Source: Otatea glauca (taxonomy: Eukaryota > Streptophyta > Magnoliopsida > Poales > Poaceae). From it: a stretch of 64,000 bases of DNA. This document shows positions 44,437 to 57,300 of this stretch, piece after piece (positions within the stretch are counted from its first letter, which is position 1; each line of letters starts with the position of its first letter). The position numbers and the translations under genes were made by a program. The DNA is taken from assembly GCA_036346275.1 (NCBI GenBank), contig CM070711.1:69997782-70061781 (forward strand), in the 5' to 3' direction. The notes beneath the pieces are model-generated. The model saw only the letters and a list, made by a program, of their open reading frames with translations. It was not told the origin of the DNA and ran no database searches.

Positions 44437-47400
44437 ATGGCTAGCGAGAGGGTGTCAATAGGTAAGGCACCATTCTTTGATGGTATAAATTATGCATATT
44501 AGAAAATACGCATTATTGTTTATCTCAAGGTCATGAGCCCAAACATATAGAGAATTGTGGATGAGGGTTTCGCTACGAGCTTAAATCCCACACTCACCGT
44601 TGAATAAAAAGAGCAAAACTCTCACATCAATACTCAAGCGTTGAACGCTCTTTTTGGAGCCTTGAATGCAGACAAGTTCAATCGAGTAAGCAATCTTGAC
44701 ACCATTCATGAGATTTGGACTACCCTCTCAAAAATCCATGAGGAAACATCCACGATCAAGGAGACCAAATTGCATATACTCAGAATCAAATATGGGAGTT
44801 TCAATATGTTACCCTATTAGAACATCAATGAAATGTACTCAAGACTCAATAACACAGTGAATGAGCTCAAAGGCCTTAAGGCTTCTCTAACCAATCTTGA
44901 TGTTGTTTGTAAGATGCTTAGAGCTCTACCATACAAATACGAGACATTGGTGACATTATTCCTCAACTCTCCCAAGTTGGCAAGGATGACGCTAACGGAA
45001 CTCTTAAGGAACCTCATCATGAATGAGCTATACAAGAAGGACAAAGAGGAGCTCTTAGAGCAAAGTTCTTCAAAGAAAAAGAACATTGCTTTCAAGGATA
45101 AGGCGGAGTCAAGCGATGAAGCGCTTGATGATAAAGAAGATGACTCTGAGGAGGAGATGACCCACCATGTGAGAAGAATGAGGAGATTCATGAAGAGGTG
45201 ATCAAGCTCAAGCACCTCCCACAAGTTCAAGAAGGGCCAACAATCAAGCAACAAAAAGTATTTGAACATCTGTTGCTATGAGTGTAATGAGAAGGGTCAA
45301 ATTACTTCTCATTGCCCAAACAAGGAGGACAAGTCCAAGCCATCAAAGAAGAAAAAGTTCAATGGCAAGAAGAAGCTCTTCAAGAAGCTTTACAAGGATG
45401 GCAATGAAGAGCCTCACATTGAAGAATGGAATTCCAATGAGGAGTATTCAAATTCTGACTCCTTCGATGATGATACTCCTTCCAAGAAGAAGGGAATGGC
45501 CGGTGTATCCATCAAGAAGTCCCCATCACTTTTCTCTACTCCGACATGTCTTATGGCAAAAGGTGATCTCAAGGTAAAAATTAATGATGATGATGATGAA
45601 CCATTTTATGATGAGTTCATGGATATGCTTGAGGACTTGAATGAATATTCTGGCAAGGAGAAGTCAAAATTCAAGGTCTTGAGAAAAGAATTTCTTTCTC
45701 TCAAGGACTCTTATAACGAGCTAAAGGAAGCTCATGAGGCTCTCGTTTTCAAGGATCATTCAAAGCCTATGATAGATGCAGGCATTACTTGTCATATTGT
45801 TGATACCATGCCTAGAGTAGAAAATACTTCTTGTAATGCATCAAAAACAAGCATATCTACTTCGTATGATGACCTTATTGATATGCCATGTTGTTTTAGA
45901 GTAGATTCAATTTCAATTTGAATGTTGCTAAAAATGCTCACCTCATAATTGAAAACATTGAGCTCAAAGAACAAGTAAATAAATTAAGTAAAAGTTTGGA
46001 TAGGTGCTTCAAGGGAAAATCTACCCTTGATAAAATTCTAAATGACCAACGGTGCTCATACAATAAAGAGGGTCTTGGGTACATCCCAAAGAAGGGCAAG
46101 AAAGTGACCCGCAAAGCACCGAGGTTCATTAAATCCAATGGCATGTTTTGTCATAAGTGCCACGATGTGGGACATATAGCAAAAGATTGTCTATTAGGTG
46201 AAGCATCTAAAAGAAATATTTATGATTCATGCTATATTCTTAAGAAAGCTAGTAATGGTAGAGTAGTAGCTAAATTTGTTGGCATTCCCATACTTGGCTG
46301 CAAAAAGAATGCCATTTGGGTGCCTAAAATCTTGGTTACTAACCTATAAGGATCCAAACAAATTTAGAAACCTAAAAAGGTTTGATCTTTTTTTGTATGT
46401 GAACTGTAAAACCGGTGGAAGACATTGGGTGTTGGATAGCGGATGCACTCAATACATGACCGGAAGATGTTCACCACATTTGAAGTAGGGAGTGGAAGTC
46501 ACAACAAGATCACCTTTGGTGGCAATAGCAAAGGAAAGGTAATTGGATTGGGTAAAATTGCTACCTCAAATGACCTTTCCATTTTAAATATTTCGTTAGT
46601 TGAAACTCTCAACTTAAACTTGCTATCGGTTGCTCAAATTTGCGGTCTAGGCTTAACCTGCACATTTTCTAAAAATAGTGTAGTAATCTCAAAAGAAAAT
46701 GATAATTTCTTGGTTTTCAAAGGTTTTAGGTTTGACAGTCTTTACCTAGTAGACTTCTCTTCAAATGACTCATGCCTGTAAACATGTTTAATTGCAAAAA
46801 ACTCCTTAGGTTGGCTTTGACATAGGAGGCTAGATCATGTTGGCATGATTTAACTTAAAAAACTTTTCAAATATTGATCTAGTTGTGGGCTTGAAAGATG
46901 CGAAGTTTGAGAAAAATAAATTGTGTAGTGCTTGCCAAGCCGGTAAGCAAGTTGCTAGTTCTCATCCTTCTAAGAGTATCATATCCACTTTTAGGCCATT
47001 AGAGCTTTTACGTATGGATTTGTTTGGCCCAACAAACTATAAGAGCTTCAGTGGTAATTATTATTGTTTAGTCATTGTAGATGATTACTCGAGATATACT
47101 TGGGTTTTCTTCTTAGATGACAAATCCAAGCCTCCGGTATTTTCAAAAGTTTTGCAAAAAGGGCTAAAAATGAGTTTGATTTTAAAATAAAGAAAATCCG
47201 TAGTGATAATAGTTCTGAGTTCAAAAATACAAGAATCGAAAATTATTGTAATGAACTTGGAATAAAGCACGAGCTTTCCACTACCTACACTCCGGAGCAA
47301 AATGGAGCTTGATGAATATGATACTTTCGATAATTTTTGGGCGGAAGCTATCAATACCGCTTGTCATGTCACAAATCGTCATTATTTGCATCGCCTTTTG

Positions 47401-47525
47401 GAAAAGACCTCTTATGAGCTACTTATTGGAAGAAAACCAAACATCTCTTATTTTTGTGTCTTTGGTTGCAAGTGCTACATTTTAAAAAAAGGGTGTTCGG
47501 CTTTCAAAATTCCAAAGCCGATGTG
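44437..47525 (+). pseudogene. SIRE-like copia gag-pol, broken and truncated after integrase
   Basis: Translation starts MASERVSIGKAPFFDGINYA and continues through the gag core (LTNLDVVCKMLRALPYKYET), a zinc knuckle (CYECNEKGQITSHCP, 45268-45312), an acidic linker, a second knuckle (CHKCHDVGHIAKDC, 46150-46191), protease (HWVLDSGCTQYMTG), the pre-integrase domain (LCSACQAGKQVASSHPSK) and the integrase core (RMDLFGPTNYKSFSGNYYCL; IVDDYSRYTWVFFLD; then the SDNSSEFKN Asp box and TTYTPEQNGA). Stops and frameshifts fall in gag (several), after RRMRRFMKR, after FRVDSISI and in integrase. Reverse transcriptase and RNase H are missing. It is not autonomous. Two CCHC knuckles are usual for SIRE/Maximus gag. 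Confidence 0.88.
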
Positions 47526-48360
47526 AGAAGCTGCTTCTAATTGTAGGAAAATCGGGCTGGACTAGCTATGCATGGAGGTGGAGGACTGGGCCGGTGAGAA
47601 TCAGCAAGAACCGGCGAGAATTAGCTGACACCTGGATTATGATTCTATGTAGAGGACAGTTTCTGATTATGAGAGAAGCTGTCCAGAACACTCCCGTTAA
47701 AAAAATAATCTAATTTTCTTTTAAGCAGGAGCTGTCCCAAATAAGCCACGGTGCCAGCTCCTCACATTCCATCGGGGATCCTAGAACAGCTTCCAAAATG
47801 TAAACTTTCTTGTTGGCTGATTCTCCCACAAGAAGTGATGCCGCGCAAACGCAAATCTCTCACGCCAATTAGAAGAGCTGATCTCTCTAAATGGAGAACA
47901 ACAACTACTAGTGGTGGTTGGCAGCGAAAGACAAAGAGGGATGTGATGGTGTTTGCTTCCGATTGCGAGCTGGGCTCGCTCGCTGTCTCTTGCGCTAATC
48001 GACGAGGCCGAGGTTGGGACAGAGGGAGACCCAGATTAAAGGTGCGAGCTGGAGGAGGGCAGCGACACGTGGTCACCGTGGTTGGCTCGCCGTGGTTTCG
48101 TTGTCTGACGCACTCCAGTGGGGATAGAGCACTCGGACGAAGCTAGTATCGTGTACCCACCGTACATGCGACGGCCGGAAACCAGGTAGACGTCACGAGG
48201 GCACTAACACCATTTCAGAATCTCTCTCACACGAAAAATTCCTACGAGAATCCCCTGTTGGTACAATATTCCTATGGCATTCTTGAGCTACTGATGCTTC
48301 TTCTTCTTCCAAGGGGAGGCATTCCTGAGCTTTGACAGAAGGACAACGTTTTCTTCAATT
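47526..48360. other. Spacer between two retroelements, no gene recognised
   Basis: Contains GAGAAGCTGTCCAGAACACT and AGGAGCTGTCCCAAATAAG, an imperfect inverted or direct pair that resembles MITE ends (about 47675-47745). The rest has only shadow open frames. Confidence 0.4.
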
Positions 48361-48649
48361 TGATAAATTAGATCCGGAACACTTTGGATTTTGAATGTAA
48401 TAGGACACAACACTCTGGGTGAATCAGTGCGTTGCATAGCATAGTAGAACAAAGAACAACAAGAAAGGCTAGGAAAGTGCTGAAAGTAGAGAAGAGATTG
48501 AACTCAAGAATGAGAGAGCACTTTTTATTGCATATGTGTTATATATTTATACAAGCTAATGGGTGAAAGTTGATGGTGTCTAAAAGACACCCATTCAACA
48601 AAAGACACCCATTTTAAGGGTTGGAAGTTAATTGTCCAACTCCTTAACA
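48361..48649 (-). repeat. 3' LTR of a minus-strand copia element, 289 bp
   Basis: On the minus strand it begins TGTTAAGGAGTTGGACAATT and ends CTAATTTATCA (TG...CA), preceded by the polypurine tract CCAAGGGGGAG (48650-48660, minus strand). A TATA-type TATAAATATATAAC lies inside (minus strand). The matching 5' LTR was not found in the window. Confidence 0.75.
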
Positions 48650-51600
48650 CTCCCCCTTGGCCGAATAACACAGCCTTCATGTGCTTCGATAAACTCCTCC
48701 AAAAACCTTGTGGAAAAATATGAGGAGAAATTCGTTCTCATAATATATGCCATCTAAATACTCCTTTAAAACCCAATGGGAAAAATATAAGGAGAAACTT
48801 TACGACGTAAGTTCATATTCAATGTTGCCTTATTAAAAACCTTCTATGAGAAACTATTTATGTAAAACTCATAAAGGAAAAGAGTGCAACAAGTTCTAGT
48901 TCAAGGGTTAACTCCTCCCGAACCTTGCAACTCACGAAGCCGTCTCATACCGATCCCCTGGACACATCTTCGAAACGAGGACAATGGTAAAGACAGTGAA
49001 TAAATCAGCTAGATTTTCACATGACTTCGTTTTCAAGACATTTATCTCACCACTCTTTTGAATTTCGTGTGGATAAAATAGCTTAGGAGCAATATGTTTT
49101 GTTATATTACTCTTTATATAGCCTATTTACATCTAAGAAACATAGGCAACATTATCTTCATAGATAATGGTAGGAGATTTTAATGGATTAATACCACATA
49201 ACCTTTGTATGTAGTTAATCATTCTGTGAAGCCATATACATTCACGTGATGCTTCATATAAAGAAATTATTTCAGAATGATTAGTGGAAGTGGCTACTAA
49301 AATATGTTTACAAGGCTTCCATGAAATAGCCATACCACCATAAAGGAAAACAAATCCAGTCTGTGACTTGGCACTGGGGGGACTAGATAGATAGCCAGCA
49401 TTTGTGTATCCAATTAAAGTCATATCTTGATTTCTTTGAAACAGCAAACCAAGATCTTTTGTACCATTAAGGTACTTGAGGACTTGTTTAACACTAGCCA
49501 AATACCTTTTTGTTGGTGATGCGCTGTATCTAGCCAATAGATTGACTGCAAATGCAATGTCAGTCCTGGTGCAATTTGCAAGATACATTAGTGCTCTGAT
49601 GGCGGTAAGATATGGAACTTACGGTCCTAGTATCTCTTCATTCTCTTTCCTAGGTCTGAATGGGTCTTTATCCACATCAAAGGATCTCACGATCATAGGT
49701 GTTTTTGTTGGATACGATTTATCCATATTGAATTTCTCCAATATCTTCTGCATATATGCAGATTGGTGTACAAATGTTCCTTCAGGAACATGTTCAAGCT
49801 GTAAGCCTAAGCAAAATTTGGTCTTACTCAAATCTAACATCTCAAACTCTGTCACAAGATGGTTACTTGCCTCTTCTATGTCCCTTGTGATTCCGATGAT
49901 ATTTAAATCATCAACATATAATGAGATGATACAGAATCCACTTTGGGATTTCTTTATAAACATACATAGACAATCATCATTATTAGAGTTCCTTTTGTTT
50001 AAAAGAAACTCACTTAGTTGGTTGTACCACGTCCTTCCCGATTGCTTTAATCTATATAGCAACATTTTCAACATGACGCTATACATGTTGCGATTTGCAT
50101 TAGGATTCAGAATTTTAACCCCTTCAGGGACTTTCATGTAAATATCCGAATCTAATGAACCATACAAATATGCAGTCACTACATCCATTAACTGCATTGA
50201 TTCTTTCATATTAATTGTCAGAGATATTAGATATCGGAACGTTATTCCACTCATAACGGGAGAGTATATATCATCGTAATCGATGCCAGGTCTCTGCGTG
50301 AACTCTTGGGCTACAAGCCACGATTTGTATCTCACCACTTCATTGTTTTCATTCCTTTTTCGAACAAAAACCCTTTTGTTTCCCACATGAAACACTTTAG
50401 GAGGAGTTTGTGTTACTGGACCAAATACCTCCCTTTTATTAAGCGAGAGCAATTATGCTTCAATTGCTTCCTTCCATTTGACCCAATTTGAGCGCTTCAT
50501 GCACTCTGCCATGGTCTTTGGTTCTAAATCCAGTTGAAGGCTCTCATCAATCTTTGAGGCAAACTGTATGTCGACAATTGTAGCTCTCAGCAATCTTTGA
50601 GGCAAAATGTATGTCGACAATTGTAGTATCTCTTTTATATAATTCTCCCGAATTGACATATTCGTGGAAATTTCTTCATTAACATCCTCCAACTCCTTGT
50701 GATTTCCCATAACAACGATGTCTAGGGGTACCGATGTCCCAGCATCTAAATTTGTACACACTTTGATGCCGGGTTTACCATTCCTTCGATGGTTCTCAAC
50801 CTCATGTTGAGTTTCTTTTACTGATTCAAGTATTGTACCTTTACCTTTAGAAGAATTCTATTTTTGCGGACGTCTTCACGGAACTAAGTCTTTTTTATCC
50901 AGAATTCTCTCCCTCTACTTCTCGTTAGGGGCAAGAGTAGCTTTCTGAAGTACCTCCTCCTTTTCTGGTACATTGACTGCGGGTATATTTGATTTTGTAA
51001 CACCCTTATAATCAGTAAATACATCAGGCAGATTATTTACAATTTGTTGCAAATTTATTATTCTCTAAACCTCCAGTTCAGATTCTTTAGTACGTGGATC
51101 TAAGGACTGAATGCAGTGGAATTCCAATCTATTTCTCGATATTCTTTGTGGTACTTATCTCCCCCTAATGCCGGGAAATTGTCCTCATCAAAAATACAAT
51201 CAGTGTACCGAACTATAAACAGATCCCCTGTTAATGGCTCAAGGTATTTTATTATTGACTGAGAATTATACCCCACATAGATCCCCAACTTCCTGTGAGG
51301 ACCCATTGATGTACGTTGTGGTGGTGAAAGCGGAACGTATACTGCACAATCGATTTTTCGCATATGGGAAATACTGGGTTCATTTCTGCATACTAATTGC
51401 AACGGGAGACCGTATGATATGCAGTTGGTCTTATTTGGATTAGTTCTGTGGCGTGCAAGACCGCATGACCCCAACAATTTGTTGGCAACCTACAATTTTG
51501 TAAAAGAGGCCTAACAATCAGTTTGACCCTCTTTATTAAAAATTCTGCTAGGCCATTTTGTGTGTGGACATATGGCACAGAATGCTCTACATTAATGCCC

Positions 51601-52484
51601 AGAATCATACAATAGTCATTAAATGCCCTTGAGGAGAACTCAACGGTATTATCCAATCTAATGGATTTTATCCTGTTTTTAGGAAAATTGGCTCTTAACT
51701 TAATTATTTGGGACATTAATCTAGCAAAGAAATAGTTCCATGTGCTTAATAAACACACGTGGGACCATCTTGTAGAAGCATTTATTAAAATCATAAAGTA
51801 TCTAAACGGCCCACTTAAGGGCTGAATAGGTCCACATATGACGTCCTAAATTCTGTCCAGAAAATTCAGTGACTCATTTTTTACTTTGAGGTATGATGAT
51901 CTCAAAATCAATTTCTCTTTAACACAAGCAGTGCACATGAAATCCTCTAATTTCAGGAAATTTGAAGTTTTAATATTATAGCCAACAGAACAGTTTACAA
52001 TTTGTCTCATCATCCCCATACCAGGATGACCTAGACGATCATGCCAAATCTTGAATTTCTCAAGATTTTGAAAAATTGTTTTGAACGCAACATATATTTC
52101 AGGTTTGATGTACGTGTAGTACAATCAGGATGAATATGAAGAAAGTTTTTTAACCACTTATTTTCTGTATCCATCAACTTGAGTGAGGAGAATATATTTA
52201 TCATCTCCCTCACTAGTAGTTTCCACAAGGAAACCATTAAGACGGATATCTTTAAAACTTAGTAGGGTACGATTTGATTGAGGATACAACACATCATCTT
52301 CGATCGTCAATTGTGTACCTATAGGGAGAACTATGATGGCTCTTTCAGTGCCAACAATAAGATTATCGCTTCTAGTGATAGTCATTATATTTTCACTTTT
52401 CTTTGTCAAAGTCTGGAAATATTTTGTTTCCCTTAATATTGTATTTATGGTACCACTGTCAATAAGACAGAGTTCGTCCTCCAT
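48650..52484 (-). pseudogene. Copia pol remnant: protease, integrase, reverse transcriptase, RNase H; gag and 5' LTR missing
   Basis: Right to left: protease start (LIDSGTINTIL, 52450), pre-integrase domain (WHDRLGHPGMGMMRQI; CTACVKEKL, 51846-52124), integrase (IRLDNTVEFSSRAFNDYCMI; HTQNGLAEFLIKRVK, 51100-51794), a linker, reverse transcriptase (WLVAQEFTQRPGIDYDDIYS; ISLYVDDLNIIG with the YVDD box, 49619-50452) and RNase H (49133-49588, YLANCTRTDIAFAVNLLARY; YEDN). Several stops separate these parts, for example between EAIEA and LLSLNK near 50450. A 43-bp tandem duplication sits in the linker (50548-50633). Homology to copia ends near 52485 with no gag upstream, so the 5' part was lost. Confidence 0.88.
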
Positions 52485-53841
52485 TGGATTGTGCCACCAA
52501 ATTCTATAATAAAGAGCACGATTATTAACTCAAATATAGAACAAATACATCAATATACATATATTGTATGTCTGCAAATACATTATGTGCTTATACAATA
52601 CAATTACAATACCCATGCTCCTTCAGAACTTAGTTAACTGAAAATATACAACAATATTATATAGAACAATTATGACTGACTATTTACATAAGGGGATAAC
52701 TAGGAGACTACATGGTGTCTTAGTACCACTGATTCGTGTTGTATCCATTGGTGGACTATCTTCGATTTCGAGAAGGAGATCAACTGGCTACCCTATGTCT
52801 TAGTACCACTGATTCATGTTGTAGCACAACTGGCAAGTGGTCAGGGGATATGAGTAACTCCGATTTTGAGGAGGGGTAACAACCGACTAATCCAAGAATT
52901 AGTGTCATCGAATCAGTAGCGTACAACTGGAAGGGGCTAGGGTTGGAGATTTTAAATACCAAAATAGTGATAAACATTTTGGGTTCTCAACGGATGTTGA
53001 GTTCACTATGGGTAAAGTGATACAAAACCTGCGCAGGGTATAAAATCATAAATTCACGCCTGTCTCCTGGATTGAAGGCTACGAAAGGTCTCATCTACGA
53101 GTGCTAGTAGCAATTTCTCAAATTAAAATCGAAACACGAGATTTTATTAATAAAACCTATTTTCGGTAATTGGTTTTGAGGTATGGTTTTGAGGATTGGA
53201 ACCGGGGATGGTTCCAGGTTGATAAATTCATAAATGCATAATTCCTAATAATGCATGCTGAGTGCTATGGATGTTCCGACGAGGAATGGCTGGATGACCC
53301 CTTGCAGGAGCAGGGCGATGAAGAGGCGAAGATCGACCCAGAGGACTAGGTGGAGTAGAGGCCCTTACAGTAAAGGCCTTCGCTCTATAGGGTATATGTA
53401 AATTAAACGTTGTAATAACTTTTGCTGTAAAATTATGTAATATAACAGGTGGGAGACTGTAAGAAGGTACTGCGTTTGGAATGTAATAAAGTTCCTATTA
53501 GTCTCTAATTAGTGTTCTGCTGCAACACTCTAAAATGATGTGTTAACTAATAAATTGCCGGGTTTACTCGACAAGCTATTAGTTAATATACCCTGATCAA
53601 TGTAATTAATTCGGGATTAATGACACCACTATAGTCATTATCTGAGGTTAATTATGCGGATCCATAACCACTATACTTTTTTTTCTCAACTAAACAAGTG
53701 CACAAGTTAAAGAGTATCAGCTTCAAAAATAACACGACGAATGCCCGTGTTGAAGACAATCTCCAAAGCAATTACAATCGCCGTAACCTCCGCCACATGT
53801 ATAGAGTTCTATTTTTTTTACTTAATTATAACTTTGTAGGT
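52485..53841. other. Intergenic, no gene recognised
   Basis: AT-rich. A direct repeat TGTCTTAGTACCACTGATTC occurs at 52716 and 52796 (80-bp spacing). The stretch near 53276-53350 (encoding DEEWLDDPLQEQGDEEAKID) could be a remnant of a retroelement tail, but this is not secure. Confidence 0.4.
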
Positions 53842-54035
53842 GGCATTTGGATTATGGGAAATGAGGAGTGGGAATAGGGTATAAAGGGTAGGATAGATGG
53901 AGGTTTGGGAATGTGATCAAACCAAATACGAAGCTACCCAAATATGAAGTAAAACCACTTTCGTATCAAAGGGGCATTTTAGTCAATTAATGCATTCTTT
54001 TCCCAATTCCTAACCCATGTCATCAAACCAAATGC
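53842..54035. mobile_element. Possible Tourist-like MITE
   Basis: GGCATTTGGATTATGGGAAA at the left and CATCAAACCAAATGCC at the right are inverse over about 12 bp. The length of ~194 bp and composition resemble grass Tourist-type MITEs, but no clear target duplication was seen. Confidence 0.4.
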
Positions 54036-54359
54036 CAAACATGGGACTGGGAGCGAGAGTTCATTTCCCAGTCCAAAACCCCACTCTCATATCCCGTTCT
54101 CTTTCCTACCCTCCATCGAAACGCAGTGAGCGGAGTGAGCAAAGCGTAGGAGTATAATATAGGTATTACTGAAGTGCAAAAGTGAGCAAGTATCTGCAAC
54201 TACGAGTTACTCCACATCGTTGATAATAAATATAGTTGCAGTGCGACGACATGTCGCTCTTTAGCCTACTAGCAGAACATATTGGAGGCAGATTCAGCCT
54301 GGCACAAGCTTACAACACCACAAGAGCATTGGTTCCTTCTTCTGTCCACTTCAATATAC
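54036..54359. other. 3' flank of the dsRNA-binding protein gene
   Basis: Mixed AT-rich sequence downstream (minus strand) of the stop codon, probably with the 3' UTR. No other gene is seen. Confidence 0.5.
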
Positions 54360-57300
54360 TTAAGCTGTAGTCCTACTGCCTGCATTTAGACATTGAGAAC
54401 AACCACAATAGCGAGCAGATAGCAATGGCTACTAGTAAAAGAACAGATTGCAAAGATCAAAATACCTTCATTGTTGAAAAAAGGTAGGCTGACGGCCATC
54501 CACATGTCGTCACTGAAGGGGAGAATGGTCGCGCCTTCCGGTAATACCATGTCAGGGCGGCGTGGGTAGACCTGGATTCGGTTAGTTGACATCGGGCAAC
54601 CGCATCCATCAGAAGTAACAGGCGCTGCAGTTGCTGTCACTGCAAGGTTGGAAGTATTGGTTGAGGGCCTTGAGGCTAAGGGGAGCGATGTGCGTTCCAG
54701 AGACGAGTCCATTATTTCATCCTCAGTGCTTGGTTCTGGAAGTGCCGGTTTGTCACCTTTCACGTCAGCAGGCTGGACATGTTCATCACGACACTGGGTT
54801 GATTCAGCAATAGGAAGGGGATTAGCAGACCCAAGAGAGCGAGAATCATTATCCACTGCAAAACGACCAAACCATATGGGTGAGTGGATGGAAATCCAGA
54901 TAGACGCACACAGAGAAAGCAGAGACTACACGCAAAAAGAAACACAAATAACATATTGGCAGTATGTGAACACGTATATATAAGATGATGCACAATATCA
55001 GGTGCAAAAAGAACTATAGCAAGCCAAAAGTCAAAAGCAAAATTTAACTTTATTTGAATTATTGTGAATTCTAAAACATGATTTATAAATGTGTGTACAG
55101 CAGAAATACTTGGTCCTACCAATGCCCATTACAGCATGGATGCATGGTCAGTGAAGCGCCCAAACTCTAAAGTCACCCAAGCAGGGTTTGAGATTCAAAA
55201 CCGGTCTAGTTCAAAAAAAATTGAAAAAAAAAATTATACGACGTAAACCGGTCGAAAATCGGTGAAAACCGCTCGATAAATCGAGCGAAAATTGCTCAAG
55301 AACTGCTCTAAGGAACATTCAATTGATCGGATCGGTTTTCGATTTTTTTGAATTTTTTTCATATTTTTTATTTCTTAACCCTAAGGTTTTTGACAATTTT
55401 CAACTCGATATTTCCGATTTTCGAATTTCGAGAGGTTTTTTCAAAAACGGTTTTGTGAACCCTGAACCCAAGTTCAAAGCAGTAGAAATTAAGCTTATGC
55501 TCATGCAAATGTTACGATAGAGAACCCGCGAGACATACACGATAGACAACATTCTAAAATAAACTGCAACACATTAGTTCCTCCTAGATGTACATCATTT
55601 CCAATTTACTAATCACATCAAACATCTCATATGCTTGTATTAGAAGATGACATTCTTAAACAGGAATGTGCATCAGAAACTTGTTCAGAAGAAGCCTTGT
55701 ACTAGAGGCTAAGGTAGCACATGCCCATGCCAAGTAATTGAAGTAATAGCACGCAGAAAAACGGGAAAGGGAAGGTAGCCAGAAAACTCACTAGCATCAG
55801 AGTCATTCTTCTTGTCACTTGTTATTGATTGGGGCACCGAAAAATGAGGTTCTTCAATCTTGACGTCTTCTCCAGCAGATAGGTTCTCAGTTCCTTGTTG
55901 CATATGTGATTCTCCTAGAAAAGCAGAAAAAAGGGAGTCATTTTTACATAAAAAGCAAGAAAATTGTTGGTTACCATATGCAAGAATTCCAAGAGAGGTT
56001 GTGCATTTAAGAGAGAGAGAGAGAGAGAAGAAAAGGGATAGGCCACTATGACATTCTCCAAAATCAGCGGTCCTGCTATATATATATAGCACATGTGCAT
56101 GGGCTGGGCTTTCTTTTGAGGAGATTTCTGTTTTCGTGCTGGGCCTTATTGGGGAGTATTGGAAGTTGGGTCCTGTCGGGATTTTTCTTAAGGAAAATAA
56201 TCTGATACACCATCAATATGTATCGGGCGATATTGGTACCCGATATGTACTGGGATATTGGTACACAAGTTGGCCAGTGTATCGGGGTATCAGAATCATA
56301 ATGGACAGAAATACATGTTGAATTTAATTAAGAATGAATTTTTGAAAAAGGGAATACCTTCATTGTTCAATAATAGCAAAGAAGGAAAGATACTAGCAAA
56401 TTTACTAGTGTGATCGGCAAGTTTGTTCCTAATCTGAAGCTCATTATTTCAGTAGTTTAAATGACTTACTGTCTTTGAAATGTTGAAAAGCAAGCTTAGC
56501 AGCAATCATCTCTGCTTGCTTCTTAGTGTTCGCTGGTTCTCCCTGAAAACTTTTGCCTTGCATTACCACAGTCGATTTGAAGACAGAAGAATGATTTGGA
56601 CCATCTGAAACTGTATTATAGACAGGCAAGGGAAAGCCTTCTTTCTGTGCTAATTCTTGTAGAAGATTCTTATACGATATTGCTTGAACCTACAAAAAGG
56701 TAGAACGGTTCATCAAATTAGTTTTACCAAATTCAGCACATACCTTACGAAAGTACTTTTGGCAGAACAAACTGTTTAGGATATTACAAACTATAGCATC
56801 CCCTCTCGTAAGTGCTCTATGTAAAAGCCATTGTCATCCTTAAAAAAGTCATTTTCTTAAAGTTCACCATAAAAGCCTAGTCATCAAATAGATCAAACTT
56901 CACTGTTCCAATGTGTATAAGTAAAATAAGTTAGTGGTTTCAATTCAATTCGCATTGCTCCTGGGTATTATCTAAACTATCTCTTTAAGAAGGAAAACAT
57001 GAGCTGAAAGTTTACTTATTATTCAAATAAATGATGGTGGTTGGAGTAGTTATAGTATTTAGGTGAGGCAATGGTAACTAAACCACTCCATAAATAAAAA
57101 TATTAGACCAACCGGTAATTGCTTTTGCGAGCTTGCTTCTTGAGGTAAGGACTTCAGAGCAAGTTTTGCAGCAGCAGATTCTGCTTCCTTAAGTGTGTAA
57201 CAGTGTTGTGGACTTTCAAATGCTTGCCCATCTATGGTCACTATTGACTTGAACAGAGGTGCATGAGGTGGACCATCCCGAATTGGTTGATACGAAGGCA

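Noticed and set aside
49476..50141. 221-codon plus-strand frame
   Set aside because: Antisense of the copia reverse transcriptase and RNase H on the minus strand.
53276..53350. Possible acidic C-terminal tail of a retroelement protein
   Set aside because: Only ~20 residues look non-random, with no supporting domain nearby; left as intergenic.
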